Shown here piece by piece: positions 1-8,278 of a DNA stretch of 64,000 nucleotides (within the stretch, counting starts at the first letter, position 1; each line of letters opens with the position of its first letter). A program made the position numbers and the translations under genes. The notes beneath the pieces were generated by a model. The model worked only from the letters and a program-made list of their open reading frames with translations, made no database searches and was not told the origin of the DNA. Origin of the DNA: Bacillota bacterium (GTDB taxonomy: Bacteria > Bacillota > Clostridia > Christensenellales > Pumilibacteraceae); NCBI GenBank assembly GCA_009780135.1, contig WRAP01000001.1:62001-126000 (forward strand). Direction: 5' to 3'.

Positions 1-2
1 TC

Positions 3-935
3 GAAGATATGAATTATCCGTTTGATATTGTTGTAACCGAACTTACGAGTGTTAATAACACTTTAGTAAATCAGCTTTTAGAACTTGATGGCATAGATAA
101 CATTTTAAGGGCTAGTGTGCTATTAAATACTCCTATAAGTGTTTCTAATGCGATTTTTAATACAACAGTTATAGGCTTAGAAGATGACGGACTTAGGTTT
201 TTTGGAAGTAGCGTTTTAGAAGATAACGGTATAATAATCGGGAATAGGTTAGCACGAAATAGATATTTATCACTTGGACAAAGTTTGAGTTTTACTCATG
301 GCACAATTGAGCATCAAAAAGAAATAATTGGCATAGTAGATAGTGATTACTTTGGTGGGAGTTTTATTTTAGTAAATTTGTGCTTATTAGCAAACGATGT
401 TAGACCGTTTAACGAGCTACTTATTATAGGAAAAAGTGAGGTAGAGGTTGATAATTTACTTTTTGAAGTTAGCAACATAGTAGGTACAGGTGGTGCTACG
501 GTTAGAGCAGAAAACATTGACGGGCTAGCGGTAGGGGATTTTGTTGGTATAGTGGAGATTGTTCAAGCGTTTTGTATCGTTATTATTGTGCTAGTTGCAC
601 TGGTAGCCATGCTACTTATGCTACTGCAAGCTAAGCTACTTACTCAAAAAGCTGAAAAGCTAGAGCCTTTAGGTTTACGGTTTAGTGTTGATATAAAACA
701 TCTAGTTATTTGTATATCTATAATAGTATTATCATTATTTTTAATTTTGCCTTTTATAATGTTACTATTCAGCTTATCCAGCCGAGCCATTTTTATATCT
801 GTAGGTATAAGAGCTCAAATAATATTTTTTACTTCTACAATATGGCTGTCTGCATTTTTTAGCGTAGTATTTATAGTGCTGGCCTTTGTTGTGATTTATA
901 TAATAATAAAGAAGCTGCCAAAAAATAATGGTTGA
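3..935 (+). CDS. FtsX-type ABC transporter permease, C-terminal part (5' partial)
   Basis: The reading frame is open to the window edge (gaa gat precede the first ATG), so this is the 3' part of a longer gene. About 180 residues of beta-rich extracytoplasmic sequence are followed by three hydrophobic segments near residues 185-215, 230-260 and 270-302, ending in a short basic tail. An exported domain followed by three C-terminal helices is the layout of MacB/FtsX-like permeases, which work with a cytoplasmic ATPase. Neither the ATPase nor a first transmembrane segment is visible, so substrate and exact family cannot be given. The stop codon overlaps the -35 of the next promoter. Confidence 0.6.
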   Translation, partial: EDMNYPFDIVVTELTSVNNTLVNQLLELDGIDNILRASVLLNTPISVSNAIFNTTVIGLEDDGLRFFGSSVLEDNGIIIGNRLARNRYLSLGQSLSFTHGTIEHQKEIIGIVDSDYFGGSFILVNLCLLANDVRPFNELLIIGKSEVEVDNLLFEVSNIVGTGGATVRAENIDGLAVGDFVGIVEIVQAFCIVIIVLVALVAMLLMLLQAKLLTQKAEKLEPLGLRFSVDIKHLVICISIIVLSLFLILPFIMLLFSLSSRAIFISVGIRAQIIFFTSTIWLSAFFSVVFIVLAFVVIYIIIKKLPKNNG

Positions 936-960
936 CAAAATTTGTATAATGAGGTATAAT
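932..960 (+). promoter_or_regulatory. Consensus sigma-A promoter for the CotH lipoprotein gene
   Basis: TTGACA at 932-937, a 17-bp spacer and TATAAT at 955-960 match the housekeeping consensus at all twelve positions. The predicted start lies about 62 nt before the ATG at 1029. The -35 overlaps the stop codon of the preceding gene. Confidence 0.85.
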
Positions 961-1028
961 TATTTTGTAATCACATTTATTCTACATAATAATACAATTA
1001 TAATGCGATTGCTGCTAGAGGTGTTTTA

Positions 1029-3194
1029 ATGAAAAAATTAACAAAAATTATCATAATATTAGTATGTCTTTTGCTGGTAATGATTCCTATTATAGGTTGT
1101 TTGGAGACTTCTTCTGACAATAGCGAGCTTTTGGACAAAATTGCTGATCTTGAAAATAGGCTACGAGACCTAGAAAACGAGCGAGATGAAGGTAATCAAG
1201 AAATAGCAAGATTACTTGCATTGTTGCAGAATAATAGTACAGATATTGATTTATTACAAGCAACAGTTGATGCACTACAAGCTCATCTAAATAATGCTTT
1301 AGCTAATTTGGGTGCGGCTAATCAAAATATAACAGCTTTACAAGCAGCATTAGATGCGGCAAATGCCAGAATTAGAGAGCTTCAAGATGAATTATACGAA
1401 CTTACAGGGATACCGACGGGGCACCGCATAGGTGACTTTGCGCTATCGCACGCCCCTGGTGTTTTTAGTGAGGGTTTTGATTTGGAAATTAGACACATAA
1501 ACCCTGCGGCTGTTATTTATTATACAATAGACGGCACCGACCCGACTCCCGGGGCAAATAGATTTATATCCCGCAACACGCCAAGCACAACATCTATAGT
1601 GCCCTGGTGGACAAATAGAGAAAATGGAAATATTCAAGTAAGCGGTCGTGTGCCCGAGAGTGGTCTTATGCCTGTTAGAGATAACACAGTTTCTCATTGG
1701 CATTGGTATTCTATTTTAAGTCGTCATACAGCAAATACTACTGGTTATGGTACTGGTGGAGGAACACCGGCTCCGTCGACTTATCTTAGACAAGGTACAG
1801 CTTTTCGCTTTAGAGCATTTTTAGGTAATACTCCTGCTAGCGAGATTATTACAACCACTTTTTTAGTATGGGAAGATTTTAGTGATATATTTGGAGATAT
1901 GCCTATTATAGCTGTTACAGCAGCTTATAGTGAGTTTTTGGATGTATATCGTGATACTTCGCCACAAAGTAATATTCAGTTTCCGGCTCAAAGACGGATA
2001 TTTAATTATGAGTTTTTTGAGATAGAAAACGGTAGATACAATAGGAAATTTTCTATGCCTGCCTCTAGCCAATTAGGCGGTAGAGGAAGCAGAGGCAACC
2101 CACAACGCACTATAAATGTGCATGTAGCAAGAAACGAACTAGAAGGTGAGATTACGCATGAGGTGTTTGATGGATTAGAAAGTCTTACTCGCTTTAGATT
2201 ATGGAATGGTGGTAATAGCTTTTGGTGGTGCCATCTTAGAGACCCGTTTATGCAACAAGCGGCTTTTAATGCCGGAGGTAACATATTTCGTGGTGATTAC
2301 CGTCTAGCTGTAAAAATTATCAATGGTGAGTTTTGGGGTTTTACTACTATGAGAGAGCATACAAGTAATTCTTTCTTTACATTAGCTAGAGCGGGCTTAG
2401 CTAGAGATAATGTTTCTATGGTAGACGGTACTTGGATTGCTGTCCCCGGTATGCCACCACATATGAGATACACCGAAATTCAAGAAGAAGCCGGCGGTCT
2501 TACAATGACTCAGTATACTGAAATGTGGGAATTTATAAGAGATAATGACCCTAGATACGATTGCGTAAGGGAGCAACTTTTTGAGCAGTTTGTATGTATA
2601 TATAATGTAATGGATTATATTATATTTAATACTTTTTTTGGCAATAACGACTGGATACAAAATAATGTTAGGGCTTTTAGAGCGGCAAGACCGGATAGAA
2701 ACAGCCCTAATCCTTATATGGATGGCAGATGGAGATTTATACTGCACGATATGGATAGGGCTATTCCTGTAAATGGCACACCGAGCGGCAGTGGAGTTTG
2801 GGGAAGAGCTAATAGTTTTTGTACGATAACTTATAGAATATCTGATAGAAGTTTAAATCACGAACGGGGAACTTGGTTAAGGGTTTTAAGAGTTGTAAAT
2901 AATCGCTATTTTGCTGAACGAATGCGTGCTAGAGCTATACATTTAATGGAAAATGGTTTAAGTCAGCAAAGCTTAGAAGCTTTATTTGAAGAATTTGTAG
3001 AAGCTCGCCGTCCTGTTTTAGCAACACATTACAATCGTTTCTCTATGACAGGTGCCAGAACTGTAGAATCATCTCTAAGTAATTGGAACGCTCATATAAA
3101 CGCAATGAGACCGTTTTTTGTAGAAAGGCATGGACATTACAGAAACCACTTAGATGCAATGGTAAATAGAGCTTATGTGGGCCGTAGATTATAG
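1029..3194 (+). CDS. CotH-kinase-domain lipoprotein with coiled coil
   Basis: The N-terminus is a lipoprotein signal peptide with Cys in the lipobox (IIGC, about residue 24). Residues about 30-125 form a heptad-rich coiled coil (DLENRLRDLENE and similar). A short beta domain containing YYTIDGTDPT resembles chitobiase/hexosaminidase C-terminal domains. The remainder (about residues 290-720) has CotH-family landmarks: FGNNDWIQNN, then LHDMDRAI, where the Asp would bind metal in the atypical kinase fold. CotH proteins phosphorylate spore-coat proteins in Bacillus; lipid-anchored versions are common in gut Clostridia and their targets are unknown. An SD-like AGAGGTG precedes the ATG. It has its own consensus promoter and a terminator behind it, so it is probably monocistronic. 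Confidence 0.8.
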   Translation: MKKLTKIIIILVCLLLVMIPIIGCLETSSDNSELLDKIADLENRLRDLENERDEGNQEIARLLALLQNNSTDIDLLQATVDALQAHLNNALANLGAANQNITALQAALDAANARIRELQDELYELTGIPTGHRIGDFALSHAPGVFSEGFDLEIRHINPAAVIYYTIDGTDPTPGANRFISRNTPSTTSIVPWWTNRENGNIQVSGRVPESGLMPVRDNTVSHWHWYSILSRHTANTTGYGTGGGTPAPSTYLRQGTAFRFRAFLGNTPASEIITTTFLVWEDFSDIFGDMPIIAVTAAYSEFLDVYRDTSPQSNIQFPAQRRIFNYEFFEIENGRYNRKFSMPASSQLGGRGSRGNPQRTINVHVARNELEGEITHEVFDGLESLTRFRLWNGGNSFWWCHLRDPFMQQAAFNAGGNIFRGDYRLAVKIINGEFWGFTTMREHTSNSFFTLARAGLARDNVSMVDGTWIAVPGMPPHMRYTEIQEEAGGLTMTQYTEMWEFIRDNDPRYDCVREQLFEQFVCIYNVMDYIIFNTFFGNNDWIQNNVRAFRAARPDRNSPNPYMDGRWRFILHDMDRAIPVNGTPSGSGVWGRANSFCTITYRISDRSLNHERGTWLRVLRVVNNRYFAERMRARAIHLMENGLSQQSLEALFEEFVEARRPVLATHYNRFSMTGARTVESSLSNWNAHINAMRPFFVERHGHYRNHLDAMVNRAYVGRRL

Positions 3195-3197
3195 TAA

Positions 3198-3239
3198 ATA
3201 AAAAATGTCGTATTTACAAGTAAATACGACATTTTTTAT
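3198..3239. terminator. Bidirectional intrinsic terminator
   Basis: A near-perfect inverted repeat (AATGTCGTATTTAC / GTAAATACGACATT) is flanked by A and T tracts. It lies between the converging CotH and sigF genes and can end transcription from both sides. Confidence 0.85.
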
Positions 3240-3250
3240 TGTTAAATAGA

Positions 3251-4033
3251 TTATCCTAGTGCATTTTTTAGTTTGCTCAAAATTTTACTTTCTAATCTAG
3301 AAACTTGCACTTGCGAAACACCTAAGACTTTTGCTACTTCGGATTGAGTTTTATCTCTAAAATAACGAAGTAGTATTATCTTTTTTTCTCTATCGGGAAG
3401 AGAGGATATTATATCCTTTAGAATAATGCGATCGATTTTATCGTCCGTATTTTCTTTACTAGCAATTTTATCAAGAAGTTCTTGTCCGGTTTCTTCATCT
3501 GTTTTTTCGTAAAGTGATAAAGGAAAGCGTCCGCTATCCATAACAAAAACCGCCTCTTGCGGTTCTATATTAAATTCTTTAGCAATTGTTTCGATATCAG
3601 GACTTTTTTGAAATTCCGCTTTATATTTTTCTATAAAAAAATTGATTTTATGATTTAAGGCTTTAACGCTACGAGAGATTTTTATATAACCGTCATCTCG
3701 CAAAAATCGTTTTACTTCACCCGCTATCATAGGTACAGCATAGGTAGAAAATCGTACTCCAAAGCTAGGAGCAAAGTTCTTAATTGCTTTTAAAAAACCT
3801 AAGCAACCTAACTGATATAAATCGTCGTATTCAACTCCACGATTTTTGAATCGTCTAATAACGCTTTTAACAAGCGGAGAATTATCCTCAATTAGTTTAG
3901 ATTTAGAACTCTCGCACCCACTTTGTGCTTTTTTTATAAGTTCAAAAGTCTCGCTTTTGCTATCATCAATCGGCGAAAGGGAAGATGCTGCTAGTTTTTC
4001 ACTATTTTCAGTTGTTGTCATTACTTCGGTCAT
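3251..4033 (-). CDS. sigF: Forespore RNA polymerase sigma factor SigF
   Basis: A sigma-70 factor of SigF/SigG type. Region 2 contains DDLYQLGCLGFLKAI and RFSTYAVPMIAGEVKRFLRDDG; region 4 ends with TQSEVAKVLGVSQVQVSRLE. The RDDG and SQVQVSRLE signatures and the nearby spoIIAA/spoIIAB genes favour SigF (SpoIIAC) over SigG, whose typical N-terminal motif is absent. SigF is the first forespore sigma factor, held inactive by SpoIIAB. No clear SD lies before either ATG (4033 or 4021), so the exact start is open. Unlike the usual spoIIA operon, this gene is separated from spoIIAB by an opposite-strand gene. Confidence 0.9.
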   Translation of the reverse strand: MTEVMTTTENSEKLAASSLSPIDDSKSETFELIKKAQSGCESSKSKLIEDNSPLVKSVIRRFKNRGVEYDDLYQLGCLGFLKAIKNFAPSFGVRFSTYAVPMIAGEVKRFLRDDGYIKISRSVKALNHKINFFIEKYKAEFQKSPDIETIAKEFNIEPQEAVFVMDSGRFPLSLYEKTDEETGQELLDKIASKENTDDKIDRIILKDIISSLPDREKKIILLRYFRDKTQSEVAKVLGVSQVQVSRLESKILSKLKNALG

Positions 4034-4051
4034 TTATAAAAATTTAAGGAG

Positions 4052-4080
4052 TTGATTAATTTGAAAAAATAAAATATAAT
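4052..4080 (+). promoter_or_regulatory. Probable sigma-A promoter for the zinc-ribbon gene
   Basis: TTGATT (4052-4057), 17 bp, TATAAT (4075-4080). It sits between the divergent sigF and zinc-ribbon genes, about 50 nt before the ATG at 4130. Confidence 0.6.
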
Positions 4081-4129
4081 GTTGTTAAAACCTTTGCAAG
4101 ATTGTTAAAAAGGAGGTAGATGAAATATT

Positions 4130-4336
4130 ATGAAAAATGGAAACTGTCCTAAATGCGAGAGTGCCGATATAGCGATTTTCAAAAAATCGCCAGGCATTAG
4201 TGCAAGGCATGGAAATATGTTATTTGAACATATTCCGCTTGGTCTTATGAAATCAGCGAAAATCCAACATTATGTTTGTCGAAAATGTGGCTTTTTGGAG
4301 CATTACATCAAAGATGAAGATATTAAAAAATTATAG
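4130..4336 (+). CDS. Small zinc-ribbon protein inserted in the spoIIA locus
   Basis: A 68-residue protein with two CxxC pairs (CPKC near the N-terminus and CRKC about residues 50-53), the spacing of a zinc ribbon. It has one of the best ribosome sites in the window (AAGGAGGT) and its own promoter, so it is a real gene despite its size. Similar small ribbon proteins occur in many Clostridia without known function. It lies on the opposite strand between spoIIAB and sigF, breaking what is normally a three-gene operon. Confidence 0.75.
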   Translation: MKNGNCPKCESADIAIFKKSPGISARHGNMLFEHIPLGLMKSAKIQHYVCRKCGFLEHYIKDEDIKKL

Positions 4337-4351
4337 AGAGTTTATAAATAT

Positions 4352-4843
4352 TTAAGCACTCACATCAAAATGCTTAACCATTTTTACTATAAGCCCGCCG
4401 CCTTCTCTAGCTTCTACCGCTAGTTCGTCCATAAAGGATTCCATAACAGTAAAGCCCATACCGCTTCGTTCTTCACTGGCACGGGTGGTGTAAAATGGTT
4501 GTCTAGCGGTGGCAATATCAATAATGCCCATGCCGCTATCAAGAATTTCGATATGTACACTTCTAGCGTAAAGACTGGCGTTTATTTCTATAATTCCGCC
4601 TTTAGAGTTGTAGGCGTGAACAACACTATTAGTAACAGCTTCGCTAACAGCGGTTTTTATATCTGTTAGTTGCTCTACAGTTGGATTAACGCTAGCACAA
4701 AACGCCGCCACAACGCTTCTAGCGAAGGCTTCATTTTTATTTATGGCTTCAATGCGAAGGCTCATAAAGTTGTCGGGAGTAGTTCCCGATTTGTAGCAAA
4801 AGCTACTGGTTTTAGTGTTTCTTTTTAATGTTTTTGTGTTCAT
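4352..4843 (-). CDS. spoIIAB: Anti-sigma F factor / serine kinase SpoIIAB
   Basis: A GHKL-fold kinase with an N box (EAVTNSVVHAY), G1 box (DSGMGI) and G2 box (RSGMGFTVMESFMD). SpoIIAB binds SigF in the predivisional cell and phosphorylates SpoIIAA on a serine. The protein is 163 residues with an N-terminal extension of about 25 residues compared with the Bacillus protein. The upstream start is supported by AAGGAG placed correctly before it. It is 12 bp downstream of spoIIAA on the same strand, so the pair is co-transcribed. Confidence 0.92.
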   Translation of the reverse strand: MNTKTLKRNTKTSSFCYKSGTTPDNFMSLRIEAINKNEAFARSVVAAFCASVNPTVEQLTDIKTAVSEAVTNSVVHAYNSKGGIIEINASLYARSVHIEILDSGMGIIDIATARQPFYTTRASEERSGMGFTVMESFMDELAVEAREGGGLIVKMVKHFDVSA

Positions 4844-4855
4844 AAAAATTTCTCC

Positions 4856-5167
4856 TTAAAAACTAACCTTGGGCATATATTGATATATGCCACAAAGGGT
4901 TAGTAGTTTATCTACCGCTTTTGTTGGGTTTGCTATATGTAGAGGCACTCCTCTAGCTTTTAATTTTTTAAATCTACCAAGTAGCACGCCTATGCCGGTG
5001 CTATCCATAAAAACAAGCTCGCTCATATCAAGCATAACTTTTTTTATATGTGGTTCTTCTATAAGACTATCCAGTGTATCTCTGGCATTTTGAGCAACTG
5101 CTTCATCTAGTTCGCCTGCAATGCCGATATATAATATGTTATTTAGTTTTTTATAAATGATTTTCAT
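4856..5167 (-). CDS. spoIIAA: Anti-anti-sigma factor SpoIIAA
   Basis: A STAS-domain protein. The motif FMDSTGIGVLLGR contains the serine that SpoIIAB phosphorylates and SpoIIE dephosphorylates. I chose the ATG at 5167 (MKIIYKKL) over the ORF-track TTG start at 5185, because the extra residues (MLLLLS) do not fit the family N-terminus; neither start has a good SD. Unphosphorylated SpoIIAA releases SigF from SpoIIAB in the forespore. First gene of the spoIIAA-spoIIAB pair. Confidence 0.9.
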   Translation of the reverse strand: MKIIYKKLNNILYIGIAGELDEAVAQNARDTLDSLIEEPHIKKVMLDMSELVFMDSTGIGVLLGRFKKLKARGVPLHIANPTKAVDKLLTLCGIYQYMPKVSF

Positions 5168-5203
5168 AGAAAGTAGTAGTAGCAATAGCTTTGATAATCA
5201 TAA

Positions 5204-5238
5204 CAAAAAAAAACTAGCAAATTTTGTCTAAAGCTAGT
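5204..5238 (-). terminator. Terminator-like hairpin in the spoIIA leader
   Basis: Read on the minus strand, ACTAGC-N14-GCTAGT is followed directly by nine U residues. It lies about 40 nt upstream of spoIIAA in a gap between divergent genes, so no upstream gene needs it. It could attenuate spoIIAA-spoIIAB or stop antisense transcription. The stem is only 6 bp. Confidence 0.5.
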
Positions 5239-5334
5239 GATAAAAAACGATTTATGTCGACCAAAAAAATCTAAAGAATAAATGTCAATATAAAAAACAA
5301 AAATGAAAAATTGTTTTTTTATTAAAAAATTTAT

Positions 5335-5363
5335 TTGTACTTTTATTTTATTTGTTATATACT
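5335..5363 (+). promoter_or_regulatory. Probable sigma-A promoter for the M28-like membrane protein
   Basis: TTGTAC (5335-5340), 17 bp, TATACT (5358-5363), about 90 nt before the ATG at 5459. Confidence 0.6.
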
Positions 5364-5458
5364 AAGAGGGTGTGGGTATTTTTTTGGCATAAATTAAACT
5401 TAAGCTAATTAAAAATTATAAATAATGCCACGAGATGACGGTTTTTTTGGAGGAACCA

Positions 5459-8179
5459 ATGAAGATTTTTAAGAAAATTTACTATCCAATTATGACGATT
5501 GTAGCGATTATAGCTATAGTCTTTGGATTTTTAGGTGCTTACGGCATAGGCTCTAATAATAGAGTAGGTGAACAGTTTGTCGACAGAGCTTTAACTCATG
5601 CAGAGGCGATTGTAGAAATTAGTGCAGTACGAAATGCTGATGGAACTATGAACTTCGGTCGCAACAGCATGAATACTACGGCTACATTAAATACTAGAGC
5701 ATACATTGAAAGCCAAATAATTTCTAGTGCTACTACTAATGCTAGAACTACTTTTAATGTTGTTGAGGATGATGAATATTTTGTTGCTACTGGTATCTTA
5801 AATGCTAGTGAAAATGGTAGAGCTACTGCTACAGTAGCTACATTTAGCGTTATGGCAAATAGCGAAACTCTTTCTAGTGCTACAGAAAGAGATGAAAGAA
5901 TTGTTTATTTAAGAAATCACAATGTTCAAGAAAATTTACTACAAAACACAATTGTTTTTATACCTGGCTCTCAAACTGTAGCAGGTGCAGATAGACCCGA
6001 TGTAGCATTAATTACTGTTAATATTGATTCTATTGGTCCTGAAGCAACCGGTAGTGCCTTAATTGGTGCTATGATAGAGCATATAAGGGAATTGCTAAGT
6101 GCTTCTAACCCTAGTCATTCTAACGATTTATTATTCGTATTTGCTGACGGTGGTTTAGAGCAAGATATGGGGTTAAGGACTATTCTTAATCAAATGCGAT
6201 TACTTCGTCCCGGTAGCGGACATAACATTGTAGATAATATTAACTTTATTGCTCAATTTACTACGCACGGCAATAGAGGTCCTGTTATGGTAACACATGC
6301 AGGTGTATCACCTAATGAAACACTTGCTATGCTAGGCAACTCAGATGCTGCTAATAGTTCGATTATAGAATTATTTGAGATGTCACCTTATGCTGAGGAA
6401 CATCATTTTGCGGGTAATATTCCTAGTTTGACTTTTAGTAATGTTGGCGATAGTAGGCATATGCGTACAGTAGAGGACAATATGGAAAATATTTCTAGAG
6501 ATATTGTTACTCGCCATGCTGGCATTATGGGACAAGTTATCGAGGCATTTGGTAATGGCGATTTATCTGCTTTAATGGAAGGCGGTAGTACAAGTGCTGT
6601 CTATCATAACTTTTTTGGTTTTAATGTTAGAACAGCTAGTTTTATGCAGTATATTTTAGCGGCAATTATTTTATTACTTGTATTATTGATACTTGTACTA
6701 AATATCAAATTTAAATCATTTAGTATGCTAAAGGTATCGCTTGGTGCGGTTACTCAACTAATAGCGGTAACTGTAGGCGGATTGGTTGTGTTTGCTTTTT
6801 ATTCGATAATGGCATTATATTTAGCAGCTTTTGGAGTAATTAGTATAAATGCGTTTATAACCTTTAGTTTGTTTAATCCAGGAATTCTTTTGTCTGCTAT
6901 AGCTATATTTATAATAGCATCAATTGCTGTTTATATTCCGCTTAAAAAAGCATTCTTTATAAAATCGCCTTCAGTTGTGCGTGGCGGTGTGTTTATAACA
7001 GCACTTTTAGCTGTATTAACAGCATTTATTATGCCACAATTAGCATATGTATTTACAATATTGTCGCTAATTCAGCTTGTTATTATGCTTATAACAATGC
7101 TGCTAAAAAACAAATTCAAAGAAAAATTTGGCACAGAAATAGAAAGTTTATTCCCATATGTTTGGGCAAGTATTATAACTCTGCCACTTGCTATATTTGC
7201 TATTGTGCTAATCGGTAACCTTACTCCGCTGATTATGTTGCCTGTATTAGTGCTATTTATGGCTCCGTTATTAGCTGTTATTCTTCCATTTGCTGAAATG
7301 CTTAAGCCTATATTTACTAAAATGTTTTCACGCATTCCGCAAATTATCCGTACCGAAGAAGTAGTTACCGAGATGGTAGAAGACCCTGCTAAAAAAGGTA
7401 AATTTACAGAAAAAACCTACAAAAAAGTTACTAAAGAAAAAGGTAAGTTAAGGTATCATCATGCTTATGGTATTACTATAATGGCTATGTTTGCGTTTGT
7501 TGCTTTAACGCTTTTCTCAGCTTTTGGTGGTGGTTTTAATAGCAAAATAAACTCAAGTACACCTGATATCGAAAATTACTTTAGAGTCGGGGCATTTAAT
7601 TATATAAGAGATGGTGCTGAAAGAAGATTAGAAGTTGGTGAACTTAGCAATATTCGTGAAATTTCAGATTATGTACCGGGTCTTAGCTTTAATAGTGCTC
7701 GAAACACATATGCAATGACGCCACCGGCAGATTTTACTATTGATGCTACAGTTACTCCTAGATTTTTAACAGGCGAAGGTGTTGTTCCTTCTAGAGCTTT
7801 TATTTACCGTACATTCTCTCATGAGAGCCGTGTAACTGTTACGCTTTCTAATACTAGACTAATCGATAGAATTTATATAACTACAGCTGATACTCAAGTG
7901 GCAATAGACGAAGAGGCTAATGCGTTTATTCTTCACAACACAGATAATAGCGATACTATTACAATTGTAATGCCTTATGATATAGCTAGATATATTCAAA
8001 TGCGTTTCGAGGGCGGTGTTGCTAGCGTTAGAGTTAGTGTTTTAGAAGAAAACAACAGAACAGCAGGTTTGCCGATTCATAATTTGCAAGATGTAGTGCG
8101 TCTAAGAGGTAATGAATCTACTATAAGAGATTACATTCGTATCAATACAATCTTTACAACTGCAACTTCTGTAGCGTAA
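5459..8179 (+). CDS. M28-peptidase-like polytopic membrane protein, probably non-catalytic
   Basis: The ORF track starts at 5435, but GGAGGAACC sits directly before the ATG at 5459, where the signal anchor (MKIFKKIYYPIMT) begins; I use that start (906 aa). Order of parts: N-terminal helix, extracytoplasmic domain (about 30-380), roughly eight transmembrane helices (about 390-640), a cytoplasmic loop, one more helix near 680, and an exported beta-rich C-terminal domain. The exported domain resembles M28 aminopeptidases (NIDSIGPEATG, then RHMRTVEDNMENIS, like the family's final His/Asp region), and the layout matches vacuolar membrane protease/ERMP1 proteins. The HxD zinc motif reads NIDS and no EE pair is evident, so peptidase activity is doubtful. 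Confidence 0.6.
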   Translation: MKIFKKIYYPIMTIVAIIAIVFGFLGAYGIGSNNRVGEQFVDRALTHAEAIVEISAVRNADGTMNFGRNSMNTTATLNTRAYIESQIISSATTNARTTFNVVEDDEYFVATGILNASENGRATATVATFSVMANSETLSSATERDERIVYLRNHNVQENLLQNTIVFIPGSQTVAGADRPDVALITVNIDSIGPEATGSALIGAMIEHIRELLSASNPSHSNDLLFVFADGGLEQDMGLRTILNQMRLLRPGSGHNIVDNINFIAQFTTHGNRGPVMVTHAGVSPNETLAMLGNSDAANSSIIELFEMSPYAEEHHFAGNIPSLTFSNVGDSRHMRTVEDNMENISRDIVTRHAGIMGQVIEAFGNGDLSALMEGGSTSAVYHNFFGFNVRTASFMQYILAAIILLLVLLILVLNIKFKSFSMLKVSLGAVTQLIAVTVGGLVVFAFYSIMALYLAAFGVISINAFITFSLFNPGILLSAIAIFIIASIAVYIPLKKAFFIKSPSVVRGGVFITALLAVLTAFIMPQLAYVFTILSLIQLVIMLITMLLKNKFKEKFGTEIESLFPYVWASIITLPLAIFAIVLIGNLTPLIMLPVLVLFMAPLLAVILPFAEMLKPIFTKMFSRIPQIIRTEEVVTEMVEDPAKKGKFTEKTYKKVTKEKGKLRYHHAYGITIMAMFAFVALTLFSAFGGGFNSKINSSTPDIENYFRVGAFNYIRDGAERRLEVGELSNIREISDYVPGLSFNSARNTYAMTPPADFTIDATVTPRFLTGEGVVPSRAFIYRTFSHESRVTVTLSNTRLIDRIYITTADTQVAIDEEANAFILHNTDNSDTITIVMPYDIARYIQMRFEGGVASVRVSVLEENNRTAGLPIHNLQDVVRLRGNESTIRDYIRINTIFTTATSVA

Positions 8180-8239
8180 TGGCAGACAAATACTACTAAT
8201 AATATTTTATTTAAAAGATATTTTAATACTTTTCAAAAT

Positions 8240-8278
8240 TTGCCGTGTGATATATAATAATCACATGGCAAGTTTTTT
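8240..8278 (+). terminator. Terminator with the next gene's -10 and start codon inside it
   Basis: TTGCCGTGTGAT (8240-8251) pairs with ATCACATGGCAA (8260-8271) over 12 bp with one G-U, followed by six T (8273-8278). This ends the M28-like gene. The loop and right arm contain TATAAT (8253-8258) and the ATG at 8265 of the next gene, only 6 nt past the -10. Confidence 0.75.
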
